Source of the DNA: Synergistales bacterium
GTDB taxonomy: Bacteria > Synergistota > Synergistia > Synergistales > Aminobacteriaceae
Length of the DNA: 51,419 nt
Assembly (NCBI GenBank): GCA_025997955.1
Contig: BNVH01000010.1
Span: forward strand, 1-51,419
Direction: 5' to 3'
In this document: piece by piece, positions 32,246 through 40,569 of the stretch
Layout: each line of letters starts with the position of its first letter
How positions within the stretch are numbered: position 1 is the first letter of the stretch
Made by a program: the position numbers and the translations under genes
The notes under the pieces: model-generated
Database searches by the model: none
Told to the model about the DNA's origin: nothing
Seen by the model: the letters and a program-made list of their open reading frames with translations, nothing else

Positions 32246-33682
32246 TTAGTTTAGGAAATAAGCGTCTACCGCTTTCTTGTCCTTTAATATTTTTTCGTCA
32301 GCGCAACCGACATGTTCCGCCAATGTTACAGAGCCTGCAAAAGCGATGTTGACATTGAGGTCAAACGCAAGCTCTGCCACGGACTTAAACTTAGCAAACT
32401 CACGTTTTAAAATCTCAATGAGTTCACGGTAATGTGCATCTAAACGCTCATTGAGAGCTTGAATACTGTTATTGAAATTTGCTATCAGCGCTTGTTCTTG
32501 TTTCGATAGATTGTCCTTCGCGATACCATACATAAACATACCTACAGCATTGCCTATAACTGCTCCAAGCATAGGTATAGGTATCAGCGCTTGACCTATA
32601 ACAGAGGATATAGCGCTTATCGTAACATCAAGACAAACAACTTCGGAATTCTCAATGAACTCCTCACTTGTAATCTTGCCTTGTCGAAGCATATTAGCTT
32701 GTGCCGCAACACCAAATGACGCAGTAACTAAGGCAGAAGCTACCGCAGCGGGCGTAGCCGTAAAATTCGCCAGTCCGTATATGCTCGCGCCTCTGATTGC
32801 ACCTTTGCCAGTGCCTATTGCTGTGTCTAAACCGACTTCTTTCCAGTCCTGTCCCGTAAATTCATTTAGTTTCTTGCCTGACCTTAATTTTTTAGCTACA
32901 CCGAGGCATAAACTCATTCCACCCTCTATCGCCGCTGAAACCGCCGTTACTTTTAATCCCTCGTGCAAGGTCGGTTTGCTTTGTTGATGAGCCTCATTAC
33001 GCCGCCCTTGGTCTTTTTCTTTAATCGACGATTTTTCATTATCTATGGTCTTTTCATAAGCACCCTGCTGAACATCTGAATAATCAACGACTGTTGGCTC
33101 AATTTGATTAGGGTCAATCCCGGTTTGCTTAAAAAACTCTTGTGCATTTTTCCACAGAGTATAGTCGGTGTTTCGTAGTTTTCCGGCTTGCTCTGGAGAA
33201 ATCTTCAACATTTCTTGAAGTCTATCGTAGTAGTCCTTTGGAATTTGATAGATTCCACCGTTTTTTAGAAACTGCGGATACTTCTCCAAGTGTTCCTTGA
33301 TTGCACTCAAGCCAAGATTATTTTGCACGAACTTCTGCTGAATTTCCGTAGAGCCGCGCAAATAATCTACCGGGCCGTTGTTGTCAATCAGAAAATACTC
33401 CGGTTTTGCACCAACGATAAGTTTTCTCGCGTTTTCAATGGCGACCTGAGCGCGTTCGGCAATAAAACCGTGCATACCTTTTGCGCCGCCACGATTCCTG
33501 CTGACCACTTCATTAAAAACAGAAAACTTTAGCTTATTAAGTTCTTCCAATGCCCCCTTTAAGTTGACGTCTTGCGAAGCCAATTTTGACAACAACTCAT
33601 TAAGCCTTAGCTGATTAAGGCGATCTATCCACGCCGCAGCTGCTTGTTCCTGTGTACTTTTGAAGATTTGAGAAACGCTCAT
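32246..33682 (-). CDS. 478-aa helical protein with central glycine-rich membrane segments, unknown
   Basis: The N-terminal 230 residues are soluble and helical (HGFIAERAQVAIENARKLI and PQFLKNGGIYQIPKDYYDRL stand out). Residues 245-385 hold several Ala/Gly/Val-rich hydrophobic stretches. The C-terminal 90 residues form a charged helix. I cannot name a family. It is tightly packed with its neighbours (9 and 19 bp gaps). The layout is compatible with a membrane-inserting or pore-forming protein; this is inference. Confidence 0.75.
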   Translation of the reverse strand: MSVSQIFKSTQEQAAAAWIDRLNQLRLNELLSKLASQDVNLKGALEELNKLKFSVFNEVVSRNRGGAKGMHGFIAERAQVAIENARKLIVGAKPEYFLIDNNGPVDYLRGSTEIQQKFVQNNLGLSAIKEHLEKYPQFLKNGGIYQIPKDYYDRLQEMLKISPEQAGKLRNTDYTLWKNAQEFFKQTGIDPNQIEPTVVDYSDVQQGAYEKTIDNEKSSIKEKDQGRRNEAHQQSKPTLHEGLKVTAVSAAIEGGMSLCLGVAKKLRSGKKLNEFTGQDWKEVGLDTAIGTGKGAIRGASIYGLANFTATPAAVASALVTASFGVAAQANMLRQGKITSEEFIENSEVVCLDVTISAISSVIGQALIPIPMLGAVIGNAVGMFMYGIAKDNLSKQEQALIANFNNSIQALNERLDAHYRELIEILKREFAKFKSVAELAFDLNVNIAFAGSVTLAEHVGCADEKILKDKKAVDAYFLN

Positions 33683-33701
33683 TTAGCCACCTTCCCTTAG
33701 A

Positions 33702-34544
33702 TCAGCTAACCGTCTTGTTAAGCATTTCGGCCAATGACAGCGTATTATTAACCAATGTGCCGAGCCGCAACTGCTCATCATCGGATAAATCGGAATACTT
33801 AACGCTTTCCATTCGCTTAGCGTTTGAAAACTGCTCTTCAATATTGCCGAGGAGCAAGTCAGTTTCGTTATGTAACTGAGAAACAACTTCTCCCGTTTCA
33901 TTTAGCTGCGCTCCTGCAATTGTGATTTTCTTTGCTTCTTCAATAGCCTGGTCTGATATTTCCTTATTCTTTTTCCCCATTGAAAAAACCGAAGCCGTGG
34001 TAGTTACAGCTGTAATACCCCAGCCGATAGGTCCGGCGAGAGCAAGCAACGCGTTCCCGGCAGCGATTCCACCCCCTCCAGCGGCCAACGCTCCACCGCC
34101 AAGCCACGCCAACGCCGCTTTAGTGGCAACCGCGCCGCTCAACGTGGAAATGGCAGTGCCTGTAGAAGCGGTGCCAAACGTAGTCGCAACCCACATTGCG
34201 ACAGTGGGTGCCAGACTTGCTACCGCTACGCCGCCCGCTACTCCCGCAGCGATACTTGCGCCTGATTTTACGGCGTTTTCGTATGCTTCGGCGGCGTAAT
34301 CTTCAGTTGCGCGGAAGGTAGTACATTCCGTCCTGATAAGTGTCAGCGTTCGCTCAAATTCTTTTGGCGTATTAGCGATACTGTTTATAAAGGCTTCGAC
34401 TTCTCCGATCTTTGCAACAGACTGCTGGCGTGTGACGTAAAGTAGCTCACACTTCTTCTGAACCGCTACAAGAGTGGAGTTGTACTTGTCAGCAGCTTTA
34501 TTGCGAATGGCGATTGCATCTTTCTTTACTCCTGCGAAAAGCAT
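33702..34544 (-). CDS. 280-aa protein with glycine-zipper membrane region, unknown
   Basis: Residues 1-85 are a coiled-coil-like helix. Residues 90-200 are a long Gly/Ala/Thr-rich hydrophobic region (GASIAAGVAGGVAVASLAP, WLGGGALAAGGGGIAAG). The C-terminal 80 residues are acidic and helical. The pattern resembles glycine-zipper hairpins in membrane-permeabilising proteins. GGGGGA precedes the start. It is the second gene of the cassette and is co-oriented with the 478-aa and DUF697 genes. Confidence 0.75.
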   Translation of the reverse strand: MLFAGVKKDAIAIRNKAADKYNSTLVAVQKKCELLYVTRQQSVAKIGEVEAFINSIANTPKEFERTLTLIRTECTTFRATEDYAAEAYENAVKSGASIAAGVAGGVAVASLAPTVAMWVATTFGTASTGTAISTLSGAVATKAALAWLGGGALAAGGGGIAAGNALLALAGPIGWGITAVTTTASVFSMGKKNKEISDQAIEEAKKITIAGAQLNETGEVVSQLHNETDLLLGNIEEQFSNAKRMESVKYSDLSDDEQLRLGTLVNNTLSLAEMLNKTVS

Positions 34545-34594
34545 AAATATATCCCCCAGACTATCCGTTTGTTGTTTCGTTCAATCTTGCGCCA

Positions 34595-34843
34595 TTAAAA
34601 ACCCGCAAAAAAAGCCGAAGCCTTTGACTTTATAAACGATTCTGTCACTAAAAAAGGTTTCTTGTTTATAGTGACGGCAATTTCTTCCCCAACCTCATAG
34701 TTACCCTCTACTCCCATGCCGCTGAAACGACCAGACTCAGCGTCTCCCTCGAATGTTACGCCAAAACTCCGCGCGGTTTTCTTAGCAGACTGCAACGCAG
34801 TACTTATGTCGTGTGGTTTGAGAATAGTGAACGAAAAAGCCAT
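34595..34843 (-). CDS. 82-aa protein resembling the polyhydroxyalkanoic-acid-system family
   Basis: ATG 34843 lies nine bases after GAGGGG; an upstream in-frame ATG (34912) adds a basic leader without support. The protein reads like a short helix followed by a beta-sheet half: GVTFEGDAESGRFSGMGVEG, then VTINKKPFLVTESFIKSKASAFF. This recalls the PHA-system (PHA_gran_rgn-like) fold, but the match is a low-confidence impression. It is the first gene of the cassette. Confidence 0.6.
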   Translation of the reverse strand: MAFSFTILKPHDISTALQSAKKTARSFGVTFEGDAESGRFSGMGVEGNYEVGEEIAVTINKKPFLVTESFIKSKASAFFAGF

Positions 34844-34992
34844 AAGAACACCCCTCTTTAGAAAATTGTCTTTATTTACCACATTTGCCGGTCGCATTCT
34901 ACTTCTGCGCATTGAAGATATAATTTCTGAAACTATTGTATATATCTGCGAATATAAGTCAAGAGTTAGGGGTTTCCCCTCAACTCGCGCCC

Positions 34993-35037
34993 CTATTCAT
35001 CTTCCTGCTCTTCACCTCTGTCACAAAATCTCTTTGA
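34993..35037 (-). repeat. Relic of a second WYL gene 3' end
   Basis: 45 bp matching the end of the WYL gene (30261-30305) with about four mismatches. It encodes the same VTEVKSRKMNR ending, then a stop at 34981. It lies just upstream of the cassette, mirroring the place of the intact WYL gene before the dynamin operon. Confidence 0.75.
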
Positions 35038-35582
35038 CGTAGGGGATTTTTACTTCCCAATGTCCGCCCTTTGCCGCGCCTACACGCTCGACCAAACCCG
35101 CCGCTTTTAGGGCGCTAATGCACTTCTCTACTCCGCGAGCAGTAAGCCCGATTTCATCGGCTATTGATTTTGCGCTTGCTTTTGGATTACGGCGCATTAT
35201 TGAGATGATTTTCATTTGAGATTGATTTTCTCCGAACTTTTCTCCGAACTTTTCTCCGAACTGCGATTCGGTATTAAATCCAATCATCACTTCATTCGGA
35301 CGTAAACGAAAAAACGGTTCCGACATTTTCCATTCCTTGCAGGCTTCGGTTATCTTCTCAATTCCGCGCCCCCACGCCTCAATCTGACCGGAGCGAAAAA
35401 ACGCGTTCGCAATCAACGGATTATGTGGCTTTGAAGTATGCGGGGCGAATAAGTCATCAATCGTCCAGTTTTCTGGCAGTCTGCCGTCGTTGTATATCAG
35501 GACTTTGTCCGGGTAAATGTGGATATGAATCGGATTGCCTGTGCTGTAGTCCTTATGGACAATAGCGTTCAAATATTTCGCC
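35021..35582 (-). pseudogene. C-terminal fragment of an AlbA_2/HATPase_c_4-type transcriptional regulator
   Basis: The frame reads AWAKYLNAIVHKDYSTGNPI, then VLIYNDGRLPENWTIDDL, HNPLIANAFFRSGQIEAWGRGI and a C-terminal winged helix (KASAKSIADEIGLTARGVEKCI). These are the ATP-binding and DNA-binding parts of RecG-like/AlbA_2 regulators. The N-terminal AlbA_2 domain is missing: the frame hits copy B of the repeat at 35583. It replaces the middle of the second WYL copy. A short GEKF repeat (GEKFGEKFGENQ) sits in the linker. Confidence 0.8.
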
Positions 35583-35651
35583 CAAGCCGCCTTTGCTCAA
35601 CATCTCGTACATCCAAAGCATCCGAAAAGCTCTATCCTCTTTATTAGGCAC
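35557..35651 (-). pseudogene. 5' stub of a second WYL regulator gene
   Basis: GTG 35651 plus 22 codons are identical to the intact WYL gene (MPNKEDRAFRMLWMYEML), then the frame reads a few foreign residues and stops. Only the start of the winged helix is left, so it cannot bind DNA. Promoter and ribosome site are intact. Confidence 0.8.
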
Positions 35652-36083
35652 GCAAATCACTCTCCATATACGAATATTATAATCGGCGCAGCGGACACAT
35701 ATTGGCCGTTATGAAAAAAACTTTACTGTACTCCAATCCTCAAGTAAGATAGTCCATACTCCGCGCGAAGCAATGAGGAAGAGAAAAAGGAGAATAATTT
35801 TAAAAGAATAATTTTGGACGGGCTATAAGTGCTATAATCAAATCTTGAAGTTCGTATTATTGCGTGAGTTTGAATGGGGGATTTGTTTTGGCGTCAGTGG
35901 GGGTTAAACCGTGGTGGAGAGAGACCATTGAGACAGTCATATGGGCTCTTGTGTTAGCTCTTATCATAAGAACTTTTGTGGTGCAAGCGTTTTGGATACC
36001 CAGTGGTTCCATGATACCGACTCTCCAAGTGGGAGACCGCGTGTTGGTGGCTAAGTTCTGGACGTGGTTTACGACGCCTAAGC
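35583..36083 (+). repeat. 501-bp direct repeat, copy B
   Basis: Second copy of 31124-31624. Here the lepB side is intact and the WYL side is broken: the minus-strand WYL frame from GTG 35651 runs 23 codons and then passes into the AlbA_2-type fragment, ending after nine foreign codons. Confidence 0.95.
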
Positions 36084-36433
36084 GCGGAGATATTTACGTA
36101 TTCAAATTTCCCGAAGACAGGACGCGCGACTTCGTAAAACGCATAATAGCCGTCCCCGGCGATACGGTAGACATAAAAGGCGGTGTCGTCTACGTAAACG
36201 GTCGTCCTACCGAAGAAAATTACGTCGTCTACAAAGACCGCTACAACATGAGACCCAACAAATTCTACCCTACGGTTCCGTTTACCGTCCCGGAAAATAA
36301 ATATTTCGCGCTTGGCGATAACCGCCCGAACTCTCAAGACGGCAGGTTTTGGGGCTACGTCCCGGCGGAAGACCTGCACGGCCCGGCGTTTTTCAGATAT
36401 TGGCCACTGTCGCGCATAGGCGTTCCGCGTTGA
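35888..36433 (+). CDS. lepB: Signal peptidase I
   Basis: Membrane serine protease removing signal peptides. 181 aa from TTG 35888 with GGGGGA six bases upstream; GTG 35864 lacks a ribosome site. One N-terminal anchor (residues 15-35) is followed by Ser41 in PSGSMIPTL and Lys84 in RDFVKRIIAVPGD, the Ser/Lys dyad, then the box FALGDNRPNSQDGRFWG. The first 65 codons are duplicated at 31429. rbgA follows after 8 bp. Confidence 0.95.
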   Translation: MASVGVKPWWRETIETVIWALVLALIIRTFVVQAFWIPSGSMIPTLQVGDRVLVAKFWTWFTTPKRGDIYVFKFPEDRTRDFVKRIIAVPGDTVDIKGGVVYVNGRPTEENYVVYKDRYNMRPNKFYPTVPFTVPENKYFALGDNRPNSQDGRFWGYVPAEDLHGPAFFRYWPLSRIGVPR

Positions 36434-36441
36434 GTGCTTAA

Positions 36442-37278
36442 GTGAGCAGAACCGTATGGTATCCCGGCCATATGGCTAAGGGAGAGCGAAAACTCGGCGA
36501 AGTTGCCGATAAATTGGATGTTCTGGTGGAGGTGCGCGACGCTCGCGCGCCTTTTTCTACATCATCCCCGCTCATGCTTGGAAAGTCTGGCCTTTTACGC
36601 CTAAAGCCCGTTTTTCTCGTTTTGTCTAAAAGGGACTTGGCTGACCCCGACCGCACCGGCGTTTGGCTCGACAATCTGCGCGTGGGTATGAGCTACACAG
36701 ATGTTAGAGCGTTTGACCTTCGTAATGACAGCGTCGGGTCTCTTATCTCCGAACTCTTGAAACTGCGTCCCGTTCACCGCTCGCTTCGCGTCGGGGTTGT
36801 CGGCATTCCGAACGTAGGTAAATCAATGTTTTTGAATAAGCTCGTGGGGCGTTCTCGCGCAAAGGTCGGGGGCATCCCGGGCATAACGCGTGAGGTGGGC
36901 TGGTACAAGGGCAGCGGTTTTTTGGTGGTGGATTCCCCCGGTATTTTAGACCCGCACTCCGAGCCCGGCGCGCATCAAATTTTATCTTGGTTGGGATGCG
37001 CTAAGGCCGATGTCGTAGGCGGCTACGAGAATGCCGCCGTAGGGCTGATTCGCTTTTTGCGGGCGCGTCTTCTCTGGGACAGAGTGACTGATGTATGGGG
37101 GGGCCTGCCCGATTCCGACGACGCGCTTGAAATGGTCGGGCGGCGCTTGGGGTGCCTCGTCGCGGGGGGCGTCGTGAACAGGGAGTTGGCGGCGCGGCGC
37201 TTCCTTGAGTCTTTCGCGTCAGGCAAACTCGCCCCCGTCACCTTAGAGCTTCCCGGCGAGCCCATACGAGCCTTATGA
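36442..37278 (+). CDS. rbgA: Ribosome biogenesis GTPase YlqF/RbgA
   Basis: 278-aa circularly permuted GTPase acting in late 50S assembly. G4 (LSKRDLAD) comes before G1 (GIPNVGKS) and G3 (DSPG), the RbgA order. The N terminus WYPGHMAKGER is diagnostic. It starts at GTG 36442, and the TTAAGTG context suggests coupling to lepB. rnhB overlaps by 4 bp, the common lepB-rbgA-rnhB arrangement. Confidence 0.94.
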   Translation: MSRTVWYPGHMAKGERKLGEVADKLDVLVEVRDARAPFSTSSPLMLGKSGLLRLKPVFLVLSKRDLADPDRTGVWLDNLRVGMSYTDVRAFDLRNDSVGSLISELLKLRPVHRSLRVGVVGIPNVGKSMFLNKLVGRSRAKVGGIPGITREVGWYKGSGFLVVDSPGILDPHSEPGAHQILSWLGCAKADVVGGYENAAVGLIRFLRARLLWDRVTDVWGGLPDSDDALEMVGRRLGCLVAGGVVNRELAARRFLESFASGKLAPVTLELPGEPIRAL

Positions 37279-37907
37279 CGCGCGACGAAACCATAAAATT
37301 CATTGAAAATTTTGACGGACCTTTTGCCGGCACGGATGAGGCCGGGCGCGGACCCTTAGCGGGACCTGTAGTGGCCGCCGCCGTTATTTTGTCACGGGAA
37401 CAAGAGCGGGAGCTGCTCGGACTCGGGCTTCGCGACTCGAAGAAAATGACGCCGCTCAGACGTGAGGCCGTATTCGCCGCGATGGAGAGCATGGGTGTCT
37501 TATGGAGCGCGCAGTCCGCGAGCGTGGAGAGAATCGCGAAGACCAATATTCTTGCGTCTTCTCTCTGGGCAATGACGAAAGCGGTCGAAAAACTTCCCGT
37601 TCATATTGATATAGTCGTTGTGGACGGTCTCTTTGCTTTATCTGAGCTTAGGGGTCGTTCTTCTGTTTGCTCTGTCCCATTGGTGAAAGCCGACTCGGTA
37701 ATCCCGGCTGTATCAGCCGCGTCTGTCGTGGCTAAGGTCCTGCGAGACCGAGCGATGCGCGCCCTTGATTCTCTCTACCCTCAGTACGGCTTAGCGCGGC
37801 ACAAAGGCTACCCCACAAAACAACACAGAGAGGCCGTCAGAAAGTTCGGCCTCTCTTCGATACATAGGGCTTTATTCTGTAGAAAATTATTTATCTCAAA
37901 CTTCTAA
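37275..37907 (+). CDS. rnhB: Ribonuclease HII
   Basis: 210 aa. Removes RNA from RNA:DNA hybrids and misincorporated ribonucleotides. The metal-binding acidic residues are visible in GTDEAGRGPLAGP (Asp21, Glu22) and IVVVDGL; VSAASVVAKVLRDRAM and ARHKGYPTKQH are typical of HII. It overlaps rbgA by 4 bp. Confidence 0.95.
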   Translation: MTRDETIKFIENFDGPFAGTDEAGRGPLAGPVVAAAVILSREQERELLGLGLRDSKKMTPLRREAVFAAMESMGVLWSAQSASVERIAKTNILASSLWAMTKAVEKLPVHIDIVVVDGLFALSELRGRSSVCSVPLVKADSVIPAVSAASVVAKVLRDRAMRALDSLYPQYGLARHKGYPTKQHREAVRKFGLSSIHRALFCRKLFISNF

Positions 37908-37940
37908 ACTACTTGTCATTCAGTTATCCTGCTCCTTAAA

Positions 37941-38141
37941 CTATTGGCCCGGTAAAAACGAACGGTACCCGAATACGATAGCGGCCGCGAACACGAACCC
38001 CAAAAGCATTCTGAGATATAAAACCCAAAGGTCCCCCCCGGGCATTTCTCCCTTTTGAATCTTCACAACGATATGAGCTATCAAGAGCGCCCCTCCGAAC
38101 GAAGCCAAAGCCATCAACGCGTACATATTGCTCTCCGGCAT
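37941..38141 (-). CDS. Small two-helix membrane protein, unknown
   Basis: 66 aa with AGGAGG eight bases before ATG 38141. Two hydrophobic segments (about 7-26 and 40-58) flank a KIQKGEMPGGD loop; the tail is short. It is the only minus-strand gene between rnhB and typA. No family recognised, but ribosome site and composition favour a real gene. Confidence 0.65.
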   Translation of the reverse strand: MPESNMYALMALASFGGALLIAHIVVKIQKGEMPGGDLWVLYLRMLLGFVFAAAIVFGYRSFLPGQ

Positions 38142-38297
38142 TTGAAAAACCTCCTGTTTTATTATATTACTTATGCAATTATAATCCTGTTAGCTCTTTC
38201 TTTCGCGCCTAAAAAATGCAATAATAACAAAGTTTTGTTCCAAAGTGGGTATAATGCTTGTACTAATTATAGTTGAAACTGGAGGCAGTACTGATTC

Positions 38298-40163
38298 ATG
38301 CAGAAAGACAGAATTCGCAATTTGGCTATAGTGGCTCACATCGACCACGGCAAGACAACTCTTATCGACTCGATTTTCAAGGCGGCTCAAACCTTCAGCG
38401 AACACTCGAAGACGGTTGAGCGCGTCATGGACAGCGGCGCGTTGGAACGTGAGCGCGGCATAACAATTCGCTCAAAGCCCTGCACAGTCGAGTGGAAGGG
38501 CTACCAGATAAATATCATCGACACGCCCGGACACGCGGATTTTTCGGGCGAAGTTGAACGTGTTCTCTCCACCGTCGACTCCGTCATTCTGATAGTGGAC
38601 GCCAACGAGGGCCCTATGCCTCAGACGCGCTATGTCCTGAAGCACGCCCTTTCCATAGGGATGAAGCCGCTCCTTTTTATAAACAAAGTAGACCGACCCG
38701 GCGCCGACCCGCAGGGGGCGCTCAACGCTACTTTCGACCTGTTTTTTGAGCTCGGCGCGACGGACGTTCAGGCGGATTTTCCGGTTATCTACGGCTCAGG
38801 TCTCGCCGGTTGGGCTGTCAACGACCTCGAAAAGAACCCGAACAGAGACAGCATGGACGACCTCTTTCAGGCCATCATCAACTACGTCCCGCCGCCTGAT
38901 GTAAATCCCGACGCCCCGTTCCTCATGCAGGTGAGCACCTTAGCTTGGAACGAGTACGTGGGGCGTATCGGCTGCGGCAAGATTTTGCAGGGCAAAGTCC
39001 GTAAGGGTGATCCATTTTTGCGCACATCGACGAAGTGGCTGTCCAATGACCATAGCGTCGGCAACTGGGAAGTCACCGGCACAGAAACGGCCCGAGTGGT
39101 CAATCTCTGGGTGACGCGAGGCTTAGAGCGCGTCGAGATAGACGAGGTCGGCGCCGGCGACATAGTGTGGCTGACTGGCTCGAACGAAATAGACATAGGC
39201 GACACGTTTTGTGCGCCCGAGCTTGATGGCCGTCATCTGCCTCCGCTCTCTATCGAGGAACCGACGGTGTCCATGTTCTTTTTGGTGAACTCCGGCCCTT
39301 TCGCCGGGCGTGAGGGTCAGGCCATCACGCTGCGCCAGCTAAAAGCGCGCTTAGAACGCGAAATGCATGTCAACGTCTCGCTTCGCATGGAGGACTTGGG
39401 GCGTCCCGACGGCGTGAAGGTCTCCGGACGCGGCGAGCTGCAGCTCGGTATTCTGATAGAGGAAATGAGGCGCGAGGGCATGGAGTTTTGCGTCTCGAAG
39501 CCCGAGGTCATCACGGAGACGCGCGACGGACAGCTTATGGAGCCGTGCGAACAGCTCATCATCGACGTGCCAGACGAGTATCAGGGAGTGGTGTTCGAGA
39601 AAGTCTCAGGACGCAAAGGGCGCGTCAAAAATATCGACAACCAAGAGCGCGGGACTCTCCGCATTGAGTTTGAGATACCCACCCGCGGACTTATCGGCTA
39701 TAGGGGCGAGTTTTTGACCGATACGCGGGGCTTGGGGATAATGTCCAACTGCTTCACAGGCTACACGCCTTGGGTGGGGGAGTTGTCCGGGCGCGGGCGC
39801 GGCGCTCTCGTGAGCCTTGATACCGGCGAGTCGACAAGCTATCAGCTCGAAAACCTCCAAGAACGCGGTTCTCTTTTTATCGCCCCTCTCGAACAGGTCT
39901 ATAACGGCATGATAATAGGCGAGAACTCCCGCCCGGGCGATATGCCCTGCAACCCGACCAAGAAAAAACAGCAGACCAACCACCGCTCCGCCACAAAGGA
40001 CGCCACCATAAAGTTGGACGTGCCTATACGCATGTCGCTCGACAAGGCCATAGAATGGATAGAGAAGGACGAGCTTGTCGAGGTTACGCCTCAGTCTATA
40101 CGGCTTCGCAAGGCCATGTTGGACGAGATGGACCGCCGCAAGGCGCAGCGCAAGGGAGCTTAG
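38298..40163 (+). CDS. typA: Translational GTPase TypA/BipA
   Basis: 621-aa ribosome-associated GTPase used in stress and cold. G1 is AHIDHGKTT, switch I ends ERERGITI, G3 is DTPGHADF and G4 is NKVD. EF-G-like domains III and V and the TypA-specific C-terminal domain (GERSRPGDMPCNPTKKKQQ-like region around 535-555; here ENSRPGDMPCNPTKKKQQ) are all present. A strong terminator follows. Confidence 0.96.
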   Translation: MQKDRIRNLAIVAHIDHGKTTLIDSIFKAAQTFSEHSKTVERVMDSGALERERGITIRSKPCTVEWKGYQINIIDTPGHADFSGEVERVLSTVDSVILIVDANEGPMPQTRYVLKHALSIGMKPLLFINKVDRPGADPQGALNATFDLFFELGATDVQADFPVIYGSGLAGWAVNDLEKNPNRDSMDDLFQAIINYVPPPDVNPDAPFLMQVSTLAWNEYVGRIGCGKILQGKVRKGDPFLRTSTKWLSNDHSVGNWEVTGTETARVVNLWVTRGLERVEIDEVGAGDIVWLTGSNEIDIGDTFCAPELDGRHLPPLSIEEPTVSMFFLVNSGPFAGREGQAITLRQLKARLEREMHVNVSLRMEDLGRPDGVKVSGRGELQLGILIEEMRREGMEFCVSKPEVITETRDGQLMEPCEQLIIDVPDEYQGVVFEKVSGRKGRVKNIDNQERGTLRIEFEIPTRGLIGYRGEFLTDTRGLGIMSNCFTGYTPWVGELSGRGRGALVSLDTGESTSYQLENLQERGSLFIAPLEQVYNGMIIGENSRPGDMPCNPTKKKQQTNHRSATKDATIKLDVPIRMSLDKAIEWIEKDELVEVTPQSIRLRKAMLDEMDRRKAQRKGA

Positions 40164-40179
40164 CGGTAAAAACCGACGA

Positions 40180-40210
40180 AAAAACCGGGCGGCCTGGCCG
40201 CCCTTTTTTA
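40180..40210 (+). terminator. Intrinsic terminator after typA
   Basis: GGGCGG, loop CCTGG, CCGCCC (40187-40203) with AAAAAACC before and TTTTTT after, so it can work in both directions. Confidence 0.9.
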
Positions 40211-40350
40211 CCGCTCCATCTGGGCGACGAATTTTTATTTTCATATGTTTTCATATGCACCAAAGGCGACGCGCTTATGACATAATATATTCAAAACAAA
40301 TCGACCAAGAACGAGACGCCGCAAAAGGCGGACATTGGAGGGGAGACAAC

Positions 40351-40569
40351 ATTAATACGGACGAGCTTGAATTCGCGGTGTTTTGTGTAGAGCGCGTCGC
40401 CGAAAAACTCAACACAACGGGCGAACACGTGTATAAAATGATGACGGACGAGAGCGACACGTTGGATAATTACATCATTCCATGCTATGAGGCGCTCCAC
40501 ACTCAGGGCGAGGAGTACATAGTCCGCGACCTGTTGGGCTACATGGAAGCCCGGGGGGCAAAGCCATGA
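40351..40569 (+). CDS. DUF3791 protein, apparently starting at ATT
   Basis: 72 aa matching DUF3791 over its full length: NTDELEFAVFCVERVAEKL, then DNYIIPCYEALHTQGEEYIV. The family begins at the residue corresponding to ATT 40351, and GGAGGGG lies seven bases before it. The only ATG upstream in frame (40255) would add 32 residues unlike the family and has no ribosome site. ATT starts are known (infC, pcnB) but rare. It overlaps the DUF3990 gene by 4 bp; the two form a conserved small module. Confidence 0.75.
   Translation: MNTDELEFAVFCVERVAEKLNTTGEHVYKMMTDESDTLDNYIIPCYEALHTQGEEYIVRDLLGYMEARGAKP

Noticed and set aside
31124..36083. Reading the 501-bp repeats as transposon ends or a target-site duplication
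   Set aside because: Far too long for a target duplication. There is no transposase or integrase between them, and they contain ordinary parts of the WYL and lepB genes.
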